From: Bacillota bacterium
Lineage (GTDB): Bacteria > Bacillota > Limnochordia > DTU080
Length of the DNA: 44,767 nt
Direction of reading: 5' to 3'
NCBI GenBank assembly: GCA_012840225.1
Contig: DULU01000110.1
Location: 1 to 44,767, forward strand
This document shows positions 38,781 through 44,767 of the stretch, piece after piece (position 1 is the first letter of the stretch; each line of letters begins with the position of its first letter). A program made the position numbers and the translations under genes. The notes below the pieces were generated by a model that searched no databases, had not been told where the DNA came from, and saw only the letters and a program-made list of their open reading frames with translations.

Positions 38781-39788
38781 ATGCGTTTGATACAGGTCGG
38801 CGTGCGCAGAATGGGCAACCATTGGGTTAAAGTGGGGCTGAATAATGCAGATGCGGAAATGGTGGGCTATGTCGATATCCTGCCCGAGCATCTTGATCTG
38901 CTCAGCCGGGAGCACGGCATCAGCAAGGACATTTGTTACACAGACCTGCAGACCGCCCTCAATGAGCAACGGCCGGACGGAGTGATCATTGTCACTCCAC
39001 CCCAATTTCATGCCGAACAGATTATCATGGCGCTGGAGGCCGGTTGTCACGTCCTCACGGAAAAACCTCTGGCCGACACCTGGGATAACTGCCGGCAGGT
39101 TGCAGAAGCAGCAAAAAAGACCGGCCGGGTGGTAATGGTGGCGCAAAACTACCGTTATTCACCTGTGGCCCAGTCCCTTTACCATTACATCCAGCAGGGC
39201 AAGATCGGGGTGCCGGGGGAGGTGACGCTTCGCTTCTTCCGCGGCCCCCATTTCGGCGGTTTTCGGGAAGAAATGCCGTATCCGCTCATCATCGACATGT
39301 CCATCCATCACTATGATCTGATGAGATATCTGCTGCAAATCGAACCGGTCGCCATCACCGGCCGCAGCTGGAACCCGCCCTGGAGCTGGTTCCGGGGCGA
39401 TGCCTCCTCGATGGTTTTCATCGAAGCCGCCCTGAAAAGAGATCCCGCCCGCCGGGTATATATCACCTACACCGCCAGCTGGTGCAGCAAAGGCGGAACC
39501 ACGCCCTGGAACGGCGAATGGCTGATCTTCGGCGATGAAGGCTGCCTCAAGCTGGAAAATGATCATCTATATATAAAAGCCGACGATCAGCAGCCGTGGG
39601 AGGAACTGCCTATACAGCCTATGGAAAGAACCGGGCAGGATTATTTGCTCCATGAATTCATCTCCGCCGTCAAACAGGGCTGTCAACCCGAAACCAATTG
39701 CTTCGACAACATTAAGTCGATTGAAATGGTTTTCAAGACGGTGGAAAGTTTCGAGACGGGCCGGAGAGTATTGCTGGCGGGTGAATAG
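38781..39788 (+). CDS. Gfo/Idh/MocA-family oxidoreductase
   Basis: 335 residues. The N-terminal Rossmann motif is degenerate (LIQVGVRRMGNHWVKVGL) with no G-x-G-x-x-G, while VTPPQFHAEQI (71-81) and EKPLADTWDNC (94-104, catalytic Lys95) are intact, and PLIIDMSIHHYDLMRYLL gives the C-terminal catalytic His region. AAAGGAGG eight bases before the ATG. The gene ends four bases before the convergent enolase-superfamily gene. Role in sugar or sugar-acid oxidation inferred. Confidence 0.88.
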   Translation: MRLIQVGVRRMGNHWVKVGLNNADAEMVGYVDILPEHLDLLSREHGISKDICYTDLQTALNEQRPDGVIIVTPPQFHAEQIIMALEAGCHVLTEKPLADTWDNCRQVAEAAKKTGRVVMVAQNYRYSPVAQSLYHYIQQGKIGVPGEVTLRFFRGPHFGGFREEMPYPLIIDMSIHHYDLMRYLLQIEPVAITGRSWNPPWSWFRGDASSMVFIEAALKRDPARRVYITYTASWCSKGGTTPWNGEWLIFGDEGCLKLENDHLYIKADDQQPWEELPIQPMERTGQDYLLHEFISAVKQGCQPETNCFDNIKSIEMVFKTVESFETGRRVLLAGE

Positions 39789-39792
39789 CTTT

Positions 39793-41133
39793 CTACTCCC
39801 CGTAGCCAAGCCCCGGATGCCGGAGGACGGAGGTGTCGATGCAGCCGTTTTTCACCGTAAACAGCTCCGGCAGCTTCTCCTGCCATACTTTGTTGGCTGC
39901 CGGCACAAACTGGCGGGCATTGCCTTCCACCGCCGCCACACCGGGGATATGGGCGGCCAGCCCGGCCGACCAGGCAAATGCCCGGCCCGGGCAGGTTAAA
40001 TCCTGAACACATAAGAACATACCGAATTTCTGGGCGGCCGCCGCCATCAGGAGCGATTCCGTCTGCCCTTTGCACGCCTTTAATGCCACCCCTGAATAAC
40101 CCAGCTCACGGGCACGGAGCAAGGTGGCATAGTCGGTGAGCGATTCATCGATCACCACCGGCTTTATTGCTGCCACCTCATGCATGGCAAAAGCCTGCGG
40201 ACCGAATAGATCACGGTCGGTAGGCTGTTCGATATACTGAATACGGTCGAAAGCCGCCTCCGACTGCCGGCGCACCCCTTCCAGGCACGACAGGAGGTAG
40301 CCGACATCCCGGCATTTCTCATTGAAATCGAGAGAATAGCGCCATTTTATTTCCGGATTGGTCAGTGTCGCCACCCGATCGACAGCTACCACCCGCCCAA
40401 TATCCCAGTCGAGATCCTCGCCATTCAGTTTTATTTTCAGGTGAGTCAGTCCATCCCGGCGTATCCACTCATCAAGGCTCTCCGGATATTCATCTCCCAC
40501 CGGATTGACCACCTCGGCCGGCGTGAGCGGGTCAAGAGCACCGACCAAGTGATATAGCGGCAGTTGCCTGACCGGCGTCCGCCTGGTATAGCGGTCCAAA
40601 AATTCGCCCTTGAACCGGTCGTCCAGATAATGGCTTAAATCCTTCTTTATATATTCGGCGCTGTAGCAATTATAAACCGAACGACCCAGCAGACGGCCAT
40701 AGGCATCATGAACGGCGGCATCAAGGGGGCTGACGGCTACCATCATCGCCATTTTGGGGATGGGACGGCTCAATTTCAGCTCCGCCTGCAGTCGGGCGAT
40801 AACCTGCATACCTATTCTGTTTATTTCCTCGCCGATCTCCATGGGATGGCCCGGCTCAATTTGATCCAGCTGGCGGGCCACCCGTCCGGCTATGGTCAGG
40901 AGGGTGGAGTATTTGACATCCATCGGCACTTCAGGATCCGGCCAGGACCAGTTGGTACCCATGGTCATGGAACCGGTTCCACCGGCCGAACCGCCCAGTT
41001 TATCCCTGACATGTACTATGGCGTTAAGAATGGTTGTCCCTGTGCCGACCCGTCCCCCGAATTTGATCGGTGTGCGATAATCATACTTCTCGCTGCTTAA
41101 AGCCACATCCAGTATTTTGATATCGGTCTTCAT
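39793..41133 (-). CDS. Enolase-superfamily (mandelate racemase/muconate lactonising enzyme) protein
   Basis: 446 residues from the third ATG (41133), which is served by GAGGATGG; the frame starts at 41154. It has the capping domain (to ~140) and then the barrel with K-x-K (233/235, THLKIKLNG), metal ligands Asp269 (SLDFNE), Glu302 (YIEQP) and Asp329/Glu330 (VIDES), and a Lys (352 or 355) in ALKACKGQ. This K-x-K/D/E/D/K set matches the muconate-lactonising/dipeptide-epimerase/syn-dehydratase group. It probably dehydrates or epimerises an acid sugar or a related acid; the substrate cannot be read. It follows the PL6 lyase gene by only two bases, so the two are one transcription unit. Confidence 0.85.
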   Translation of the reverse strand: MKTDIKILDVALSSEKYDYRTPIKFGGRVGTGTTILNAIVHVRDKLGGSAGGTGSMTMGTNWSWPDPEVPMDVKYSTLLTIAGRVARQLDQIEPGHPMEIGEEINRIGMQVIARLQAELKLSRPIPKMAMMVAVSPLDAAVHDAYGRLLGRSVYNCYSAEYIKKDLSHYLDDRFKGEFLDRYTRRTPVRQLPLYHLVGALDPLTPAEVVNPVGDEYPESLDEWIRRDGLTHLKIKLNGEDLDWDIGRVVAVDRVATLTNPEIKWRYSLDFNEKCRDVGYLLSCLEGVRRQSEAAFDRIQYIEQPTDRDLFGPQAFAMHEVAAIKPVVIDESLTDYATLLRARELGYSGVALKACKGQTESLLMAAAAQKFGMFLCVQDLTCPGRAFAWSAGLAAHIPGVAAVEGNARQFVPAANKVWQEKLPELFTVKNGCIDTSVLRHPGLGYGE

Positions 41134-41156
41134 CCAGGCTACCACCATCCTCATCT

Positions 41157-44100
41157 TTACATATCAGCATACCGACCTATCAGTTTCACCTGGCCGATTT
41201 GCAGGACATCAGCCTCTTCGCCTGCGGCTTGGTCGGCTTGGTCGGCGGTCAGAGCCAGGCGGAAATATGCTATCTTTTCTGCCTCGGGCAACTGGGCTGT
41301 CAGCAGCACCTTATACCATCCGTCGCCTGCAGGTTGGCTCGCAGGTGAAAGTGAACCGGCACCTTCCCCGGCTTCCCCTTCCCCGGGTCCAATAGACTCA
41401 ATCCGATAACCCACACCTTCCCAAGCAACATTATCTGCAGAAATGCTCAGTATGAGGTTTCCGGCGATCATCTCTGTATCTAATTTACGGGCATATACAG
41501 TGACCCTGGCTTCGATGAGAAGAGGCGTTTCCCACACCAGATACTCATATTCAGTTCCGCCGGAAAAGGCACCTCCCGGCGCGGCAGCCTGCGCCCGGCG
41601 GCGACCGGCATCGGGCGCCAAGGTAAGACGATCCGCGTCCCCATGGAATTTATCCATGTCTGTAGTATCGTAACGCCAGCCTTCCGACATGAAGATAGTC
41701 TTGGATCTATCGATCTTTCCCATAAATCCCCAGTCTATTGGCGGCAGAATATCATCCAGTATTTCCCAGTAGTTATCGATCTCCACAACCCTGGTGCTTT
41801 CCGCCACTGCTCCATCCCTGCTCTCCGCCACAACTTTGAGATTATATGACCGATCCGGCCACTGCCTGGAATCCACGGTCAACCGGATGGTAGCAGAGGG
41901 GGAGGAAAGTGCAGCTGAGGAAGTTGTGGAAACGGAATGTATCAGCACATCATCCAGGTAAACCTCGGCTCTCTTCAGATCCGCTTCCGGAAAACCAATC
42001 TCGATTTCCACAGGCAAATTACCCTGCACTTTTGTCATAAGCTCGGGCTTATTGATCATTACATTAGAAACTTTAAAGTCCACAGTGCGGATGGAGATCG
42101 AACGGCTGTGGCCCTCTCCCCGACGCCAACCTGCAGCTGTCCCCAACTGGGCATCAGTCTCAGGCTCAGTCTCCGCCTCAGCCTCAGCTTCAGCAATCAC
42201 AGTCAATACATGCTCTCCATCGCTGAGCTCGCCCCTATTGATATAGAATCCTGCCAAACTCTCCAGACCGCCCCGATACACTTCCTGCCCATCCACCAGC
42301 AGGCGCAAGCTTATATCCGACCCTATATTGCCGGTCTTGGTCACCCCGATGTCCACCGCAATGGGACCCCACCATCCTGCCTGCTTATCATAGTGGCCCA
42401 ACAGGTCGATCTTGGTGATGTAAACAGCAGGAGCGTCGGGAGAAAACGGCATAGACGGCGGCGCATTAGGTCCTACTTCCTCCGCCGTCAGAGGACCGCG
42501 CAAAAGCGGACGGCCATCATTTTCAAAAGCGCCCACATCAGGCCGGCCATCTCTGGGCTTGCCTTCTATATCCTTATCAAGGCAAAATGCCGGGAACAAC
42601 GACGGCTCATACGCCGCATCAATCGCCGGGCTGTCCTCGCCTATATAGTGCACGCCCATCAACAATCCCCCGGTCATCGAGACCAGCCTGGGATCGACGA
42701 TGCGGTTCCCCCTGTTGTCGTTCGCCGTCAAATCGATGCCGATAGCCGTATTCACCCTGGTATTCATCATCATATTACCTATCCAGGTGATATCGGCCGC
42801 TTTCGCGACATTCACCAGGTTCCCCAGCTTGTTGGAGATGATCAGGTTGTTGGCAATAACCGTGTCGACGGCTGAATAGGGATATCTCGAGTCGGAGAGT
42901 ATGGCAATGCTGCTGGCATTGTTGACAAAGGTATTATGGATCACCAAGAGCCGCTCCACCCGCCAGTAGTCCAACACTTGCTGCTGATAGGCGTTGTCGG
43001 CCACCCCGATAGACAGAGCCGACCGGGAATCGGTGCCGGCCAAATTTTCGAAATGGTTGTTATATATTTTATGGCCTCTACCATACACCCGGATTCCGCC
43101 CGTGCTGGGCTTATTGTTGCCGAGGAAAAAGTTGCCGTAGGCCTGGTTGTCATTCCCATGGCGGAAGGTAACCGCACCTTCGCATTCCAGGAAGGTATTA
43201 TATCTGATGTGATTGCCGCCGCTTTTCACCGTGATGATTTCGATTTCACCGTTGCAGCGCTCAAATAGATTATGTTCGATAATGGTGAAAGCGTGCGAGC
43301 GGGAAACGGTGCTGGTTCCGATGCGAATGGCTTCCATACCATTATGGTTTACCGACTTAACATCCCTGAAGTGATTGCGGTCCACCCGGGTATGTTGGGC
43401 GACTTGCACATTGTCGCCGTTTATGGAGATAAAGTTGCCGAGGCGCCGTTTCTGCTCGAATAGGTTATGGTCGATGCGGTTATAATCGGCCGCCGTTCCG
43501 CTAATATCCACCCAATGGCGGCTCTCCAGCACCGCCGGCGATTCCACCAAAGCAAAATGGTTACGGGTCACACGGCAATGGCTGCTGCTCCTGAGCCTCA
43601 AGCCGGGAGTGTTATATTCATCGCTCGCCGTGAATTTCAACCCGGATATTACCACGTAGCTGGATTCTTGCACGATGAAAGACGATTTACCGCCTATGAC
43701 CGCTTTTCCCTGGTTTTGCGCCCGAATGATCAGCGGCGCAGATTTAGTCGCTCTCACACCACGGACCAGATAGGTGCCACCGTATTCATATATGCCGTCG
43801 GCCAGCTCTATAATCTGTCCAGGAGCGGCGGCAGCAAGAGCTTCCCTCAACTCCGCACCATTGGTCACAACTACCCGTACGGCATCAGCCGGCGGCACAA
43901 CTATGTCTGGATCCAACACCGGGTCATAATCCCAGGTAGTTCCATCCGCCGCTTTGCCCGGCAGCCTGATAAATGGCTCGGCAGAAGCCGGTGCTGCGTT
44001 GGCAGCGTGGACGGATTGGGCGGCCTGAGCAGCCTGGGACGAGGCAAAAATGCCAAAACCAAAGCCAAAACACATTAGGCTAAATGTGACGAGGCACAAA

Positions 44101-44219
44101 AGAGACATAAACAGCAGTGTCCTCCAACCCGTCCAGCCGACTACGTCGAATATACCTTTTGCGCAGATCATTCTTTTTTCTTTTCCGCATTTCTCGCTAA
44201 CCAAACGTCGGCTTCCCAT
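41157..44219 (-). CDS. Secreted PL6-family polysaccharide lyase (chondroitinase B / alginate lyase type)
   Basis: 1020 residues from ATG 44219, set by GGAGGGG seven bases before; an upstream ATG exists at 44276. Residues ~24-65 hold the membrane/signal segment (TLLFMSLLCLVTFSLMCFGF) ending ASSQAAQA. The parallel beta-helix (~110-500) has the PL6 signatures NGMEAIRIG (293-301), IITVKSGGNHIRYNTFLE (catalytic Lys332) and TFRHGNDNQAYGNFFLGN (Arg353). Beta-sandwich regions follow, with an Ig-like region at ~590-830 and a C-terminal carbohydrate-binding-like domain. PL6 enzymes cut alginate or dermatan sulfate by beta-elimination; with the sulfatase nearby, a sulfated polymer is possible. A repeat EAEAEAETEPETD (42145-42200) is inserted. 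The frame ends one codon before the enolase-family gene. Confidence 0.9.
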   Translation of the reverse strand: MGSRRLVSEKCGKEKRMICAKGIFDVVGWTGWRTLLFMSLLCLVTFSLMCFGFGFGIFASSQAAQAAQSVHAANAAPASAEPFIRLPGKAADGTTWDYDPVLDPDIVVPPADAVRVVVTNGAELREALAAAAPGQIIELADGIYEYGGTYLVRGVRATKSAPLIIRAQNQGKAVIGGKSSFIVQESSYVVISGLKFTASDEYNTPGLRLRSSSHCRVTRNHFALVESPAVLESRHWVDISGTAADYNRIDHNLFEQKRRLGNFISINGDNVQVAQHTRVDRNHFRDVKSVNHNGMEAIRIGTSTVSRSHAFTIIEHNLFERCNGEIEIITVKSGGNHIRYNTFLECEGAVTFRHGNDNQAYGNFFLGNNKPSTGGIRVYGRGHKIYNNHFENLAGTDSRSALSIGVADNAYQQQVLDYWRVERLLVIHNTFVNNASSIAILSDSRYPYSAVDTVIANNLIISNKLGNLVNVAKAADITWIGNMMMNTRVNTAIGIDLTANDNRGNRIVDPRLVSMTGGLLMGVHYIGEDSPAIDAAYEPSLFPAFCLDKDIEGKPRDGRPDVGAFENDGRPLLRGPLTAEEVGPNAPPSMPFSPDAPAVYITKIDLLGHYDKQAGWWGPIAVDIGVTKTGNIGSDISLRLLVDGQEVYRGGLESLAGFYINRGELSDGEHVLTVIAEAEAEAETEPETDAQLGTAAGWRRGEGHSRSISIRTVDFKVSNVMINKPELMTKVQGNLPVEIEIGFPEADLKRAEVYLDDVLIHSVSTTSSAALSSPSATIRLTVDSRQWPDRSYNLKVVAESRDGAVAESTRVVEIDNYWEILDDILPPIDWGFMGKIDRSKTIFMSEGWRYDTTDMDKFHGDADRLTLAPDAGRRRAQAAAPGGAFSGGTEYEYLVWETPLLIEARVTVYARKLDTEMIAGNLILSISADNVAWEGVGYRIESIGPGEGEAGEGAGSLSPASQPAGDGWYKVLLTAQLPEAEKIAYFRLALTADQADQAAGEEADVLQIGQVKLIGRYADM
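42145..42200 (-). repeat. In-frame Glu/Ala repeat in the PL6 lyase
   Basis: Six-base units of the form GAGGCT/GAAGCT/GAGACT, giving alternating E and A/T. It lies between two beta-rich domains and looks like a linker. Confidence 0.7.
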
Positions 44220-44276
44220 TCGCCATCCCCTCCTATAGAAACGTGGCAGAGCCATATTTGTGCGTTTCGCCTGCAA

Positions 44277-44767
44277 CTATGTCATTCCTTTTGCATCCAT
44301 GTCATTCCTTCTGCTACGTAACTCCCCTTCCTCTCAACTTAGGTTCTACCACGGTTTCAGGGCCAAGCCTCCAGTCACGCCGACGCCGGCACCGGGACCG
44401 CCGGAAAACCTGGCGAAACCTGCCATGTCCTATACCCAAGGTCCCCGGGTGTGCACACCATGCACACCATACTTGTGCACCATCCCCATCACGTTGTGTT
44501 CATCCCCATCACGGCGCAATTATTTCCCCCATTAACAAAGGAATCACAGGCGCACATGTTGAATAACAATAATATCCATTTGTTGCACACATCCGTATGC
44601 ACCCTTTGAGACAAGCAAGCATCCACTAACTGGCTATGTGGTAACCCTTTCGGAAACTCGGGATGACCGAGATATGGAAGGGCCAGCCCGGGTGACGAAA
44701 CCTGCGGGTAACCGTGGGCGAAGGATGAACCAGGTTCGGGGGCAAGAGCCAAAGACACACCCCGAGA
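44277..44767. other. Right-edge intergenic region; structured segment after 44630
   Basis: No gene is recognised. Around 44455-44515 short CCATCAC/TGCACACC repeats occur. From ~44630 the sequence holds several possible stems: CTCGG-GATGA-CCGAG (44656-44670), GCCC/GGGC, and AACCTG/CAGGTT enclosing about 27 bases. It resembles the 5' part of a structured RNA, perhaps a group II intron, but it is cut by the window edge. Confidence 0.3.

Noticed and set aside
41937-44078. Long plus-strand frames opposite the PL6 lyase
   Set aside because: Antisense to a gene with clear catalytic motifs, with no ribosome sites.

Overview
The window looks like an accessory, carbohydrate-utilisation region of a GC-moderate Bacillota-type anaerobe. 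The evidence is strong AGGAGG-like ribosome binding sites, TTG/GTG starts, LacI, AraC and IclR local regulators, COG1653-type sugar-binding proteins and a UGA-containing (selenocysteine) glutaredoxin. All six sugar-binding proteins have type I signal peptides ending in A-x-A and no lipobox cysteine. That would fit a cell with a periplasm (a diderm Bacillota lineage) better than a classical monoderm, but the species cannot be named from this sequence.

Layout. 1-2771: a secreted Ig-like/LamG-like protein (cut by the window edge) and a sugar-binding protein (SBP1), both on the minus strand. 2930-5952: a 3 kb non-coding array of five ~590-625 bp direct repeats, each holding a 244 or 275 bp inverted-repeat element that looks like a non-autonomous transposon. 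6062-7189: an M20 amidohydrolase. 7236-15193 (minus): a heparinase II/III-type lyase with SBP2, a GH105/GH88 unsaturated-uronyl hydrolase followed by a decayed dehydrogenase, an AraC regulator and a Gfo/Idh/MocA oxidoreductase. 15447-20002 (plus): SBP3, a strong terminator, then an IclR-SDR-RraA-kduD operon that reads as a module for unsaturated uronate breakdown. 20397-30449 (minus): a DUF4886-like protein, SBP4, LacI, AraC, SBP5, a GH63-like glycosidase and SBP6 (a paralogue of SBP5). 30619-33994: two related small membrane proteins around a PurL-like protein with a cysteine cluster, a third small membrane protein and a Nif3/DUF34 protein. 34159-36491: a Cys-type sulfatase and a homocysteine S-methyltransferase. 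36558-36809 (minus): the glutaredoxin with an in-frame UGA. 37049-39788 (plus): a GNAT acetyltransferase and two more Gfo/Idh/MocA proteins. 39793-44219 (minus): an enolase-superfamily protein behind a PL6 polysaccharide lyase. 44277-44767 holds no clear gene.

How it may work together: secreted lyases (PL6, heparinase II/III-like) and a sulfatase would cut and desulfate acidic polysaccharides. GH105 would remove unsaturated uronyl ends. Binding proteins would capture oligosaccharides. KduD, the SDR, RraA and the Gfo/enolase-family proteins would process keto-uronates and derivatised sugars. No ABC permease or ATPase gene is present despite six binding proteins, so the transport channels must lie elsewhere. 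The most unusual items are the unannotatable-by-default selenocysteine glutaredoxin, the inverted-repeat array, and three separate sets of matching palindromes in promoter regions that hint at local regulons.
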